Assembly (NCBI GenBank): GCA_938082375.1 | Contig: CALKCJ010000019.1 | Coordinates: forward strand, 1-64,000 | Reading direction: 5' to 3' | Source: an uncultured Thermomicrobiaceae bacterium | GTDB taxonomy: Bacteria; Chloroflexota; Chloroflexia; Thermomicrobiales; Thermomicrobiaceae | Length of the DNA: 64,000 nucleotides | Part shown: positions 34,269 through 43,364 of the stretch, piece by piece | Layout of the letters: each line of letters opens with the position of its first letter | Position numbering within the stretch: position 1 is the first letter of the stretch | Program-made: the position numbers and the translations under genes | Notes under the pieces: model-generated | The model's database searches: none | What the model saw: only the letters and a program-made list of their open reading frames with translations | What the model was told of the DNA's origin: nothing

Positions 34269-35327
34269 GTGGAGCGAGAGCGCAAAGACTTCTTGATCCG
34301 GCTGCTCGAAGCGCCGAGCCCGTCCGGCTTTGAGGAGCTGGCGGCTCGTGTCTGGCGTCAGGAGGCAGAGAGGTTCGCTGACGAGGTCACCGTCGACCAG
34401 AACGGGAACAGTTTCGCCCGGCTCCGCGGCGAGGGCTCGGTCGTCGTGGTCGAGGGACACATCGATGAGATCGGCTTGATGGTCACCCATATCGACGATG
34501 AGGGCTATCTCTGGTTTCGCAGCATCGGTGGCTGGGACGACCAGGTCTTGACAGGCCAGCGGGTGCGAGTGCTCGGGCGTGGAGGGCCGGTGTTGGGCGT
34601 GATCGGGCGGAAGCCAGCCCATCTCCTGACCGAGGAGGAGAAAGGCAAGGCGGCTCGGATCAAAGACTTGTGGATCGATATCGGTGCGAGGAGCGGTGAC
34701 GAGGCCCGCGAGCTCGTCTCGGTCGGCGACCCGGCAGTGCTGGAGCACGCTCCCGTGGAGCTGCGCAACCACCGGCTGGTGGCGCGGGGAATCGATAACC
34801 GGATGGGTGCGTTCGTGGCGTTGGAGGTGCTACGCACGTTGTCGGGCGACCGGCCGCGAGCCGATGTCTACGCGATCGCGGCGACACAGGAAGAGATCAG
34901 CTTCCTCGGCGCGCGCACCAGCGCCTTCACCCTGAACCCGAGTGTGGCCATTATCCTGGACGTGACTCACGCGACCGACCACCCGGAGGCTGACAAGCGC
35001 GGAGGTGGCAACATCAAGATCGGCGGCGGGCCGGTACTCGATCGAGGCTCGATGGTGCATCCGTTGGTCTTCGAGCGCTTGCTGGCGGCGGCTAGGGCCG
35101 AGGACATCCCGGTACAGCTCTCGGCAGCGCCTGTCCGTACCGGCACGGACGCCGACGCCATCGCGCCAGCGCGGGCCGGTATCCCCTGTGGGCTGGTGTC
35201 CGTCCCGAACCGGTACATGCACTCGCCGAACGAGCTGATTAGCCTCGACGACCTCGACGCCGCCATCCGGCTCATTGCACGCTTCGTACGCGATCTGGGC
35301 CCATCGCCCGACTTCACGCGGAGATGA
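34269..35327 (+). CDS. M42 family aminopeptidase
   Basis: A 352-residue dinuclear-metal aminopeptidase of the PepA/FrvX/TET group, usually a large cytoplasmic multimer that trims short peptides. Metal and catalytic residues are visible: His and Asp in EGHIDEIGLMV, Asp in GIDNRMGAFVALEVL, the Glu pair in AATQEEISFLGART, Asp in ILDVTHATD and His in RYMHSPNEL. The start is GTG with GGAGG upstream. It lies 13 bases before the MFS gene and probably shares its transcript. Together with the two peptide importers nearby it fits use of external peptides. Confidence 0.9.
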   Translation: MERERKDFLIRLLEAPSPSGFEELAARVWRQEAERFADEVTVDQNGNSFARLRGEGSVVVVEGHIDEIGLMVTHIDDEGYLWFRSIGGWDDQVLTGQRVRVLGRGGPVLGVIGRKPAHLLTEEEKGKAARIKDLWIDIGARSGDEARELVSVGDPAVLEHAPVELRNHRLVARGIDNRMGAFVALEVLRTLSGDRPRADVYAIAATQEEISFLGARTSAFTLNPSVAIILDVTHATDHPEADKRGGGNIKIGGGPVLDRGSMVHPLVFERLLAAARAEDIPVQLSAAPVRTGTDADAIAPARAGIPCGLVSVPNRYMHSPNELISLDDLDAAIRLIARFVRDLGPSPDFTRR

Positions 35328-35340
35328 GGAGCGTCTCACG

Positions 35341-36579
35341 ATGCGGCGGGCGCGGTTGTGGGCCTGGCGCGGGTTGCTGACCTTCATGCTCGGCCACTTC
35401 ACGGTGGACCTGTACAGTGGCCTGCTGCCGATCCTGTACGCGCTTGCGGCTCAGCGGCTGCAACTGGACAACCGCGATATCGGGCTACTGGCGCTGTGCT
35501 ATACAGCGGCGTCCTCGCTCTCGCAGCCGCTTTTCGGCTACATCGCCGACCGCTGGGGTGGACAGCTCTTGGCGCCGCTCAGCCTGGCCTGGTCGGCGGT
35601 CTTCGTCAGCTCACTTGGCCTGGTTGAGACCCCGGAGCTGTTGTACGCGGGCGCGCTGCTCGCTGGCCTCGGCTCAGGGGCCTACCACCCGGTCGGTGCG
35701 TCCAACGCCTCGATGCTGGTGGACGACCGGCACCGGAACACGGCGATGTCGGTGTACACCGTCAGCGGCACGTCAGGTTACGCGCTCGGGCCGCTTATCG
35801 CCGCCCTCTTGTTCGGCGCGCTCGGGACGCGTGGGTCGCTGGCGATGCTGCCGCTGGGACTGAGCGTAGCGGTCTCGCTGCGGCTGGCACTGCGGCAGTT
35901 CCAGCTCGGCTTGCCGAGCCTGCGCACGCGCGAGCACGCCCGCCGCGAGCCCATCCGTTGGGGCGCGCTAGCGCCGGTGATGGCGGTCGTGATGCTGCGG
36001 AGTTGGGTCTTCATGGCGGTCGTCACCTTCGCGCCTGTCTGGTACCGGGATCTCGGCTACGATGTGCGTTTCTACGGCCTGCTCGCCAGCGTCGTCATCG
36101 CCAGCGGGTCGCTGGGGACGCTGCTCGGCGGCATGCTGGCCGATCGGGTCGGCCAGCACCGGATCCTCGTCAGTTCGCTGGCGCTGGCGATCCCCGCGCT
36201 CCTGCTCTTCGCTGGTTTCCCCGGCCCGCTGGCGCTGCTCACCGGCGCGCTCTTCGGGGCACTGGCCGACGCCTCGATCTCGGTGACGCTGGTGGCGGCC
36301 CAGCGGCTGCTCCCTGGACGCATCGGTGTCGCTTCAGGATTTATCCTGGGGATGGGATTCGTCACCGGGGGCATTGGCGCGCCGGTCACCGGCGCAGTCG
36401 CCGACTTGATCGGCATCCAGCGCGCGCTGTTGCTCACCTCCGTGCTGCTGCTCGTGGCGCTGGCTGCCTGCTTCCTTATCCCCCGCCGCGTGTTGAGCCC
36501 GCAGGTGAGTCACCCGGCGGCGTCGGAGACGGCTCCCGCGAGAGCGGTTTCCACCGTACGACCGAGGAGCAGCGAGTGA
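35341..36579 (+). CDS. MFS transporter, fosmidomycin-resistance type
   Basis: A 412-residue 12-helix transporter. The N-terminal helix LTFMLGHFTVDLYSGLLPIL and the loop FGYIADRWGG (motif A variant), together with GSGAYHPVGASNAS, are characteristic of the Fsr branch. The second half repeats the pattern with GGMLADRVGQHRI. The family exports drugs or small organic acids in exchange for protons. ATG 35341 follows GAGGAG by about 9 bases. The C-terminal 30 residues are polar and variable. Substrate unknown. Confidence 0.83.
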   Translation: MRRARLWAWRGLLTFMLGHFTVDLYSGLLPILYALAAQRLQLDNRDIGLLALCYTAASSLSQPLFGYIADRWGGQLLAPLSLAWSAVFVSSLGLVETPELLYAGALLAGLGSGAYHPVGASNASMLVDDRHRNTAMSVYTVSGTSGYALGPLIAALLFGALGTRGSLAMLPLGLSVAVSLRLALRQFQLGLPSLRTREHARREPIRWGALAPVMAVVMLRSWVFMAVVTFAPVWYRDLGYDVRFYGLLASVVIASGSLGTLLGGMLADRVGQHRILVSSLALAIPALLLFAGFPGPLALLTGALFGALADASISVTLVAAQRLLPGRIGVASGFILGMGFVTGGIGAPVTGAVADLIGIQRALLLTSVLLLVALAACFLIPRRVLSPQVSHPAASETAPARAVSTVRPRSSE

Positions 36580-36711
36580 GGCCGCTCCTGTCCACTCGAG
36601 CAAAGGGTGAACCTGTTTGCTGTTGGCGGGGATCGCGCCAGGGATCCGATCGCCGCTAATGGGGATGAGACCGACCACATCTACCGTTTGGTTAGGGGAA
36701 GGGGATGGAAC

Positions 36712-37527
36712 GTGAGCGTACCGCTGGACAGGATGCGTGTTCTCGACCTCTCGCAGGACTGGGATATCCATACCCCGGGCTTCGCCCTCTACGAGGGACC
36801 GACGGTAACCTGGGTCAAGCGGCTCGCCTTCGAGAGAGCAGGCGGCCAGCGGATTACCTCCACGCTCCACGTTGGGACGCACCTCGACGCGCCGCTGCAC
36901 TTCCAGACCAATGGGCTGGATATCGCGTCGATCCCGCTCTCGAAGCTGGTCGGCTGGGGCTGCGTCGTCGACCTGACTCATTACGGCGTCGGTGACTACG
37001 ACATCTACGGCCCCGAACACTTCGAGCAGTGGGAGCGCGACACCGGGATCCGGATTCAGCCCGGCGATATCCTCGTGATCCATACTGGTTACCACCGCCA
37101 CTACCCGAGCGACTGGGCTGCGGCCTGCGCCGAGTCCGACCCCGACGATACTCGGTACTTCATCAAGCACCCCGGCCCGACGCGCGCCTTTGCCGAGTGG
37201 GTGCTCGATCGCGGCATCTCCTGGCTGGCTGTCGATGCCGGCTCAGCCGACCACCCGATGAATACCGTCATTCGCCGGGTGCGGCCGGACTTGGCGGCCG
37301 AGGCCGAACAGAAACTGGGGCGCCCGCTGAACCAGCTCTTTCCCGACGAGGACTACCAGGTCATGCATGTCCACCTGTTTCCGCGTGGCGTGATCCACGT
37401 CGAAAACGCGGGCGGGCAGATCGACCAGGTCTTGGATCGGCGCGTGATGGTGGGGTGCTTCCCCTGGCGTTTCAAAGGCGGTGAGGCGGCGTTCTGCCGG
37501 CTCGTCGCCTTCATCCCAGAGGACTAA
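36712..37527 (+). CDS. Cyclase-family metal hydrolase (kynurenine formamidase-like)
   Basis: A 271-residue member of the Cyclase family (PF04199), which includes bacterial kynurenine formamidase KynB and isatin hydrolase. The metal motif is LHVGTHLDAPLHF, matching H-x-G-T-H-x-D-x-P-x-H. Other conserved parts are VDLTHYGVGDYDIYGPEHFE and LVIHTGYHRHYPS. It is longer than KynB (about 210), with an extra C-terminal segment. GTG 36712 follows GGGGAAGGGG; an upstream extension is not conserved-looking. It may hydrolyse an N-formyl or cyclic amide, possibly of an aromatic compound given the nearby decayed catechol genes, but this is inference. Confidence 0.8.
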   Translation: MSVPLDRMRVLDLSQDWDIHTPGFALYEGPTVTWVKRLAFERAGGQRITSTLHVGTHLDAPLHFQTNGLDIASIPLSKLVGWGCVVDLTHYGVGDYDIYGPEHFEQWERDTGIRIQPGDILVIHTGYHRHYPSDWAAACAESDPDDTRYFIKHPGPTRAFAEWVLDRGISWLAVDAGSADHPMNTVIRRVRPDLAAEAEQKLGRPLNQLFPDEDYQVMHVHLFPRGVIHVENAGGQIDQVLDRRVMVGCFPWRFKGGEAAFCRLVAFIPED

Positions 37528-37569
37528 ACTTCCAATGAGTGAGTGTCCACATCGGTGGGAGGCGTAGCG

Positions 37570-38556
37570 GTGCGGGCGATGGTGCTGACGGCACCCCGTC
37601 GGCCACTCGAGCTCCGGGAGCTACCTAGGCCCGCGCCTGGGCCCGGGCAGGTTCAGCTCCGCGTGCGTGCCTGCGGTGTCTGCCGGACTGATCTCCACGT
37701 CGCCGATGGCGAGCTCCCAGAGCCGAAGTTGCCGCTGGTGCTCGGCCACCAGATCGTCGCAGTCGTCACCGAATTGGGCGAGGGAGTCGGCCAGTTCGCT
37801 GTGGGAGATCGGGTCGGTGTGCCCTGGCTGGGCTGGACGTGCGGACACTGCCGCTACTGTCTGAGCGGGCGCGAGAACCTCTGCGACGAGGCGCGCTTCA
37901 CCGGCTACCAACTCGACGGCGGCTATGCCGAGTACGCAGTTGCCGATGCCCGTTACTGCTTCCCGATCCCCGAGGGCTACCCGGACTTGCAGGCCGCCCC
38001 GCTGCTGTGCGCGGGACTGATCGGGTACCGGGCCCTTCGGCTGGCAGGGGAGGCCGAGCGGCTCGGCCTCTACGGCTTCGGCGCGGCGGCGCACATCGTG
38101 GCGCAGGTCGCCCGCCTCCGCGGCCAGCGTGTGTACGCCTTCACCCGGCCGGGCGATACCGAGGGCCAGCAGTTCGCTCGCGAGTTGGGCGCCGTCTGGG
38201 CTGGCGGCTCCGACCAGCCGCCGCCGGAGCCGCTCGACGCTGCCCTCATCTTCGCCCCAGTCGGCGGGCTGGTACCCCAGGCGCTGCGCGCGGTGGCCAA
38301 AGGTGGGGTCGTCGTCTGCGCGGGAATCCACATGAGCGACATCCCGTCGTTTCCCTACGAGATCCTCTGGGGCGAGCGGGTACTGCGCTCGGTTGCCAAC
38401 CTCACCCGCCGAGACGGCGAGGAGTTCCTGGCACTCGCACCGCAGGTGCCAGTGCGGACGACGGTTCAGGCCTATCCCCTGGAAGAGGCGAATCGGGCAC
38501 TGGAGGATCTCCGTGCTGGCCGGATTCACGGTGCCGCGGTGCTGGTCGTGGAATGA
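37570..38556 (+). CDS. Zinc-dependent alcohol dehydrogenase
   Basis: A 328-residue medium-chain dehydrogenase of the AdhA-like zinc group. The catalytic zinc site is ACGVCRTDLHVADGE with GHQ in place of the more common GHE. The structural zinc site has four Cys in CGHCRYCLSGRENLC. The cofactor fold is LYGFGAAAHIVAQVA. The family oxidises primary alcohols or reduces aldehydes with NAD(P). The GTG at 37570 has GGGAGGCG upstream; an ATG three codons later is possible. It follows the cyclase gene by 42 bases and may be co-transcribed with it. Confidence 0.86.
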   Translation: MRAMVLTAPRRPLELRELPRPAPGPGQVQLRVRACGVCRTDLHVADGELPEPKLPLVLGHQIVAVVTELGEGVGQFAVGDRVGVPWLGWTCGHCRYCLSGRENLCDEARFTGYQLDGGYAEYAVADARYCFPIPEGYPDLQAAPLLCAGLIGYRALRLAGEAERLGLYGFGAAAHIVAQVARLRGQRVYAFTRPGDTEGQQFARELGAVWAGGSDQPPPEPLDAALIFAPVGGLVPQALRAVAKGGVVVCAGIHMSDIPSFPYEILWGERVLRSVANLTRRDGEEFLALAPQVPVRTTVQAYPLEEANRALEDLRAGRIHGAAVLVVE

Positions 38557-38614
38557 TCGGCGTGAGTGGCTCATCACCACTGGGTGGAGGCCTTCTGGTC
38601 GGGCTGTGCGATTG

Positions 38615-39295
38615 TCACAGTGTCCAGAGACCGAGCCCAAGCGTGACCAGGCCGGCCAGCGCGAGCGCGCTCACCCAGATGAGATCCAGGTTGATCCAGG
38701 CTCGGCGCAGCACCTCCACACCGATAGCTTGGTAGACTGTCACCGCGATGAGGCCCATCACCAGGAACATGGCCAACGTGTGAACGGCGACCGCGGTCAC
38801 CCCCAGTCCAAGCGAACCACCGATGACACCCGTATGGCTCGTATGCCCGGTACCCGAAGTCCTCAGTGTGGCGTCGTCTCCGAAGAGGTGAACGAGCAGC
38901 GGCACGAGCATCAGGCCTGCGCCGTGGGCGGTCGCCATCAGGAACGACCAGAGAGCAAGCTGGCGCGGCCCGACGCGCATCCCGACCCACCGCCGGTGGC
39001 GAAAGCGTGTCACGACCTTGTAGGCGGCGAAGGCCAGCAGCGCGGCCCCGCCCGCGAGAAGCAACGTGGCCCGGGAAACCACGAGCTGCAGCACGCCGAC
39101 AGCGACCGCGACCAGGCCGATCGACGCGGCATGGCCGATCGCGATCGGCAGGAGCGCCGCGACGACCGCGCGTAACCGGCGCTCCTGTAAGCCGAGCGCG
39201 ACGGCAAAGAGCCAGCCCATCGCGGGGTTCAGCCCGTGAAACGCCCCCAGGAGGGCCAGCGAGAGCCAGGGCCAGATACTCCCCGGATCGACCAT
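38615..39295 (-). CDS. Multi-pass membrane protein, distant NicO/UreH-like
   Basis: A 226-residue protein with about six hydrophobic helices. Distinctive is LALLGAFHGLNPAMGWLFAV near the N-terminus: a His-Gly-x-Asn-Pro motif in a helix recalls the His-rich first helix of NicO/UreH metal transporters. A second ATAHGAGLMLVPLLVH and a His-rich loop (TGHTSHTG) could also bind metal. I cannot assign a named family with certainty. It is the last gene of the sulfur operon, 73 bases after SBP56. No good ribosome site precedes ATG 39295. A role in metal or sulfur-compound transport is inference. Confidence 0.6.
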   Translation of the reverse strand: MVDPGSIWPWLSLALLGAFHGLNPAMGWLFAVALGLQERRLRAVVAALLPIAIGHAASIGLVAVAVGVLQLVVSRATLLLAGGAALLAFAAYKVVTRFRHRRWVGMRVGPRQLALWSFLMATAHGAGLMLVPLLVHLFGDDATLRTSGTGHTSHTGVIGGSLGLGVTAVAVHTLAMFLVMGLIAVTVYQAIGVEVLRRAWINLDLIWVSALALAGLVTLGLGLWTL

Positions 39296-39314
39296 CGCCG
39301 CGCAGTAGCGTACA

Positions 39315-39345
39315 CCTACCCCTCCCGGCTGCCGGGAGGAGTAGG
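39315..39345. other. Long palindrome between SBP56 and the membrane protein
   Basis: CCTCCCGGC (39321-39329) and GCCGGGAGG (39331-39339) form a perfect inverted repeat around one T, with flanking CCTAC/GTAGG extending it to 31 bases. No T-run follows on either strand. It may be an mRNA stem-loop that lowers expression of the last gene, or an operator. Confidence 0.5.
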
Positions 39346-39367
39346 CGCAGGCCGTGAGCATCTCGCC

Positions 39368-40759
39368 CTACGGGAAGCAGTACGAGTCGGTCGAGGCATC
39401 GCCGCCCTGCAACCGAACCTGGTGTGCCCGCTGGTCGCCGAAATCGATGAAGAAGTTCGGGTCAAAGCTGATCCCGCCCTCCGGGTCGACGTCGAGCTTG
39501 ACCATCCAGCCCCGGATGCCGTCCGGGTAGAACTGCGCGTCCCACGGCAAATAGAGCGAGTTGGTGAAGTAGACGCGCCGACCGTCGCGGCTGACCTCGA
39601 CCATCTGCGGGCCGCCGTTGAGCGGCGCGGGGTGAGCCGGATGGCCTGCACGCCGGACGATACCACCGATCTGCACCGAACCGGTGAGCCTGGGGTTGAA
39701 CGGGTCGGAGACGTCGTACTGTCGCAGCTCGCCGGTGCCCCAGCAGGAGACGTAGAGGAACCGGTCATCGACGCTCAGATCAATATCAGTCACTAGTGGC
39801 GGAACCGCTTTGAACGGCTTCAGGATGTCCGGGAGCTGCTCCTCCTCCGCCGGTTCGGCGGGGATCTCGATCACTTTCTGGATGGCCCAGGATCCGTTCT
39901 GCCGGTGCCACAGCCAGATGGAGGAGGAGAGATTCTTCAGGCTCACGACGCTGTTGACGAAGCCGTATGCCTTGGTGGGGTCGTGGGCCGGGCGCAGTTC
40001 CAGCACCATCTGGTGCTCGCTGCCGAGATCGAGTGCCTGGAGCCGTCGGCGCCGGTGGAGATCCCAGAGATGGATCCGGTGGCCGTACTGGCCAGCCAGC
40101 AGTAGCTCCCCTAGTACGCCATTCTCGATCATCTTCGGCGTGCCCCACTCGCTGGTGACCATGGTGTCATAGCCGAGGTGCCACCAGAAGTCGTAATGGA
40201 GGTATTGGTCGCCGCGGTCGATCTCCCAGCGGCCCAGCACCTCGAAGCTGTCGTGGTCGAGGATGAAGATACCGCCAGGGCCATCGCCCTCGGGGGTGCC
40301 GAGCGCGGAGATGTAGATGCCGTCGGGGCCACAGTGCACCGTGTGTGGGCGAGCGTAGTAGGCGCGCTCGAAGAGCTCCTCCGGCTCGATCACCTTCACG
40401 ATTTTGGGCTGGGCGGGATCCGGCTTGGTGTCGATGATGGTGATGTGCGAGCTCCGGATGTCGGGCACCACGAGATAACGCCGCTCGACATGCGGGTGCG
40501 GCGCGTTGGGGCAGAGCATCGAGCTGCAAGCATTCCACCCGAAGTGGTGCAGCTCGCCGCCGGTATACGGCATCTCGACTTGGCTGACGACCTTGCCGTA
40601 GGAGCTCGACCGAGGGTTGACGTCGACCACGCCGATCGCGTCGGGTCGGCCGTCTCCGTTGGGGTTGATGCGCACGACATACGCGAGCTCTTCCGGCGGA
40701 GCTTTCATTGCCGAGCGTGGAGACGGGTAGAAGGTCGGGTCGGGTCGCCAGGTTGCCAT
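39368..40759 (-). CDS. Selenium-binding protein 56 / methanethiol oxidase family
   Basis: A 463-residue beta-propeller protein of the SBP56 family. Bacterial MtoX and human SELENBP1 oxidise methanethiol to formaldehyde, hydrogen sulfide and peroxide. Conserved blocks are ELHHFGWNACSSMLCPNAPH (the CSSC-like site, here C-S-S-M-L-C), the His-rich RPHTVHCGPDG, YDFWWHLGYDTMVTSEWG and GQYGHRIHLWDL. No signal peptide is seen, so it is cytoplasmic unless the start is wrong. The ATG at 40759 has GGGAGG upstream. It lies 45 bases after the SufU gene in a sulfur operon, which supports a role in sulfur metabolism. Confidence 0.87.
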   Translation of the reverse strand: MATWRPDPTFYPSPRSAMKAPPEELAYVVRINPNGDGRPDAIGVVDVNPRSSSYGKVVSQVEMPYTGGELHHFGWNACSSMLCPNAPHPHVERRYLVVPDIRSSHITIIDTKPDPAQPKIVKVIEPEELFERAYYARPHTVHCGPDGIYISALGTPEGDGPGGIFILDHDSFEVLGRWEIDRGDQYLHYDFWWHLGYDTMVTSEWGTPKMIENGVLGELLLAGQYGHRIHLWDLHRRRRLQALDLGSEHQMVLELRPAHDPTKAYGFVNSVVSLKNLSSSIWLWHRQNGSWAIQKVIEIPAEPAEEEQLPDILKPFKAVPPLVTDIDLSVDDRFLYVSCWGTGELRQYDVSDPFNPRLTGSVQIGGIVRRAGHPAHPAPLNGGPQMVEVSRDGRRVYFTNSLYLPWDAQFYPDGIRGWMVKLDVDPEGGISFDPNFFIDFGDQRAHQVRLQGGDASTDSYCFP

Positions 40760-40804
40760 GGCATACCTCCCTACTGACCTACTGATCAGCGATTCCTGCA
40801 CTCT

Positions 40805-41221
40805 TCACCATTCACGTTCGAGCTCGGCCTGGCGCTGAGCACGCGCCAGCTTCTGCACGGCTGCCTTGAGCACGCTCAGTGCCAACGACGCACAGCGCGG
40901 GCGGGCGTGCGCAGCCTCGGGGCCGACCAGCTCCTGGACGAGCCGAAAGTCGGCTTGGACGACGTCGTCCACCGTCCAGTGGTGCTGGTTGACATGGTCC
41001 ATCAGGAGCGAGGCTGCTGCCTGGCTCACTCCGCAGCCCTCGCCGGAGAACTGAGCAGTGGCGATCGTGTGGCCGTCCTCCGCCAGCTTAAGGTAGACCG
41101 TCACGACGTCGCCGCACTCGGGGTTGCCTCCCTCGAGGACGACGTCGGCGTCCTCGAGGGGGCCGTAGTGATGCGGCTCTCGCGCGTGCTCGCGTAGCCG
41201 GTCGAACGCGCTCGTCGCCAT
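40805..41221 (-). CDS. Iron-sulfur cluster scaffold SufU/NifU family
   Basis: A 138-residue U-type scaffold or sulfur acceptor. The three conserved Cys sites are in GNPECGDVVTVYL, FSGEGCGVSQAAASLLMD and HARPRCASLALSVLK. The insertion before the last Cys places it nearer SufU than IscU. In SufU-type systems the protein accepts persulfide from a cysteine desulfurase. Here its partners in the operon are a rhodanese upstream (11 bases) and SBP56 downstream, with no desulfurase beside it. ATG 41221 follows GGAGAATCGGAG. Confidence 0.87.
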   Translation of the reverse strand: MATSAFDRLREHAREPHHYGPLEDADVVLEGGNPECGDVVTVYLKLAEDGHTIATAQFSGEGCGVSQAAASLLMDHVNQHHWTVDDVVQADFRLVQELVGPEAAHARPRCASLALSVLKAAVQKLARAQRQAELEREW

Positions 41222-41232
41222 CTCCGATTCTC

Positions 41233-42126
41233 CTACCGCTCGATCGGCACGCCGACGACGTTGCCCCACTCTGTCCAGGAGCCGTCGTAGTTGCGCACCT
41301 TCGGGTAGCCGAGGAGCTCGTGCAGGACAAACCAGGTGTGTGACGACCGCTCGCCGATTCGGCAGTAGACGACGATCTCCTCGTCTGGCGTGATCCCCTT
41401 GCCCTGGTAGAGCTGGCGCAGCTCCTCGGGCGACTTAAACGTCCCCTCCTCCGTGACCGCTTGCGCCCAGGGGATGTTTACTGCGCCGGGGATGTGTCCG
41501 CCTCGCAGGGCCCCCTCCTGTGGATAATCGGGCATGTGCAAGAGCTCGCCGCTGTACTCACCCGGGCTACGCACATCGACGAGTGGCTTCCCCTCGGCGA
41601 CTTTCTGCCGGTCTCGATAGCCGATGTGCGTCAGTACCTGCTCGCGGAAAGCCCGCAGCTCCGGGTTCGGCGTCGGCACCGGGTACTCTGTCGGCGGGTA
41701 CTGCGGCACCTCCCGGGTCAGCGGCCGGCCTTCTGCCTCCCACTTCTTGCGGCCCCCGTCCATGATCGCGAGCGGCCCGTGGCCCATGTAGCGGAAGAAC
41801 CAGTAGGCATAGGCCGCCCACCAGTTGTTCTTGTCACCGTAGAAGATGACTCGCGTCTGGGGGCTGATACCCAGCCGGGAGCAGAGCCGAGCGAACTGCT
41901 CCGGGCCGATGAAGTCGCGCACCAGTGGATCTTGGAGATCGGTATGCCAGTCGACCTTTACCGCGCCAGGAATGTGCCCGAGCTCGTAGAGCAGCACGTC
42001 CTCGTCGGACTCGACGATGCGGATGGACGGATCGTCCAGGTGTTCAGCGACCCACTCGGTCGTTACCAGCGCCTCCGGATGCGCGTACCCACGTCCGGCA
42101 ACTCGAGGATCGATCGACACGCTCAC
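41233..42126 (-). CDS. Thiosulfate/3-mercaptopyruvate sulfurtransferase (tandem rhodanese)
   Basis: A 297-residue two-domain rhodanese. The inactive N-terminal domain holds [20 protein letters not shown]. The C-terminal domain carries the active-site Cys in [16 protein letters not shown]. The six-residue loop CRIGER is that of CysA-type thiosulfate sulfurtransferases. The enzyme moves sulfane sulfur to an acceptor such as cyanide, a thiol or SufU. The GTG at 42126 has GGAGGGAGGAT upstream. It is the first gene of the sulfur operon, behind a strong promoter. Confidence 0.9.
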   Translation of the reverse strand: MSVSIDPRVAGRGYAHPEALVTTEWVAEHLDDPSIRIVESDEDVLLYELGHIPGAVKVDWHTDLQDPLVRDFIGPEQFARLCSRLGISPQTRVIFYGDKNNWWAAYAYWFFRYMGHGPLAIMDGGRKKWEAEGRPLTREVPQYPPTEYPVPTPNPELRAFREQVLTHIGYRDRQKVAEGKPLVDVRSPGEYSGELLHMPDYPQEGALRGGHIPGAVNIPWAQAVTEEGTFKSPEELRQLYQGKGITPDEEIVVYCRIGERSSHTWFVLHELLGYPKVRNYDGSWTEWGNVVGVPIER

Positions 42127-42175
42127 GGTGATCCTCCCTCCGTGAATCTGTTTCTTTGACGGTCGATATGAGCCT

Positions 42176-42204
42176 ATACTAGCCCTCAAGGATTTGGCTG
42201 TCAA
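42176..42204 (-). promoter_or_regulatory. Strong promoter of the sulfur operon
   Basis: On the minus strand TTGACA (42199-42204) and TAGTAT (42176-42181) are separated by exactly 17 bases. Transcription would start near 42169, giving a 43-base leader before the rhodanese gene. Confidence 0.75.
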
Positions 42205-42222
42205 GCAAGGGTCGGCATAGTT

Positions 42223-42771
42223 TTACGACCGGCTGGCGCTCATGCTGTGTTTGGGCGGGCGCTCGATCGCGAGCGAGGTCGTGATCGGTACCGGGTTGGT
42301 CAGCATGTCCTGAACCGGGCAGAACCGTTCGACCAGATCCGTCAACTCGCGGAGTCGCTCCTCGGGCGCATCGCTGACCAGCCGTACCCGCGTCTCGATG
42401 CGCGTAAAGCCGGGGCGAATCGATGGCTCAATGCCGAGAAAGCCACGCAGGTCGATGGTTCCGGTGAGCTCGATCTCGATCGCGTCGAGCTGGATGCCGA
42501 ACTGCTCCGCATAGGCAGCATAGACGATCTCCTGGCAGGAGCCGAGGGCGATCAGGAGGAGTTCAACCGGCGTCGGCCCCTGATCGCCGCCGCCGAGACC
42601 GGGTGGCTCGTCGACCGTGATCGGCGCGAAGTCTCGGGCGTTGCCAATGACCTTGGTGCCGCCGGCCCAGCGGGTACGCACCCGGACAAAACCCACCGCC
42701 ATTCCTGGGTTGGCCTGGATGGCCGAGCTCAACGTGCTCATCGCTTCGGTGACACGGCCGTTTTCAGTCAT
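42223..42771 (-). CDS. OsmC family peroxiredoxin-like protein
   Basis: A 182-residue OsmC/Ohr-fold protein. The two redox Cys are in LLLIALGSCQEIVYAAYAEQ and LVERFCPVQDML; the first reduces organic hydroperoxides in known members. The core GGGDQGPTPVELL is typical. It belongs to the general OsmC/YhfA group rather than Ohr. The ATG at 42771 has AGGGAGAG upstream. It lies just upstream of the sulfur operon promoter and has its own promoter far upstream at 43203-43231. A link to reactive sulfur or peroxide defence is inference from position. Confidence 0.82.
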   Translation of the reverse strand: MTENGRVTEAMSTLSSAIQANPGMAVGFVRVRTRWAGGTKVIGNARDFAPITVDEPPGLGGGDQGPTPVELLLIALGSCQEIVYAAYAEQFGIQLDAIEIELTGTIDLRGFLGIEPSIRPGFTRIETRVRLVSDAPEERLRELTDLVERFCPVQDMLTNPVPITTSLAIERPPKHSMSASRS

Positions 42772-43202
42772 ACTCTCCCTCTTCTTTGGCTCTGGTTTCT
42801 GGCACAGCATCCACTCGGTCACGCAGTGCTGCCCACCGTTGGTGCGTTCCGGTGAAGAGCTCGAAAGGGCGAACCATGCCCTGACTGCATCAGGACAGTG
42901 CCCGCTCAGGCGAGCGTCACGAACCGAACGTTCGCGCGCTCGGTTGGGCTCGGAACTACCCTCGGAGATACCGGGGAACTGATCGGCAAGCTCGCGCCTG
43001 CAAGCGGCCGATCAGCGGCAGGTACAGCCACAGATACGGGGCCAGAAGGAGAACACGCCGATCATTGGCGGGCATGGGGGAACCGGCCAGTCGCAGGCGC
43101 ACCGGTGATCGCACACTAGTGGCGTAAGCCGTATCCCTCGCATGCCTCCCTCGATCCAGCGCCATGCCTCGCCGAGTTGGCCTCGGATCGACGCGCTGCC
43201 AC

Positions 43203-43231
43203 AGTATAGTGGCACGGCGACAGGCTGTCAA
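43203..43231 (-). promoter_or_regulatory. Consensus promoter facing the osmC-like gene
   Basis: TTGACA (43226-43231) and TATACT (43203-43208) on the minus strand are 17 bases apart, close to a perfect sigma70 promoter. The next clear gene in this direction is the osmC-like gene, whose start is about 425 bases downstream of the predicted start site. Confidence 0.7.
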
Positions 43232-43334
43232 ACCACTCACGGCATAAACCTAAACCAGTGCATCTTAGGCCTTTCAGACGACTCAGCGAGGGGTTCCATT
43301 GAGTGAAATGCCCTTGCGTAATGTAGAAGACTGC

Positions 43335-43364
43335 TTGACCAGTGCGAGAAAGGCTTGCTACAAT
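43335..43364 (+). promoter_or_regulatory. Promoter of the complete peptide transporter operon
   Basis: TTGACC (43335-43340) and TACAAT (43359-43364) are 18 bases apart. The predicted start near 43371 leaves a leader of about 110 bases before the binding-protein gene. Confidence 0.7.

Noticed and set aside
42956-43240. A minus-strand 94-codon frame ending in a hydrophobic segment
   Set aside because: It begins upstream of the predicted transcription start and has no ribosome binding site. The hydrophobic part is kept only as a possibility in a finding.
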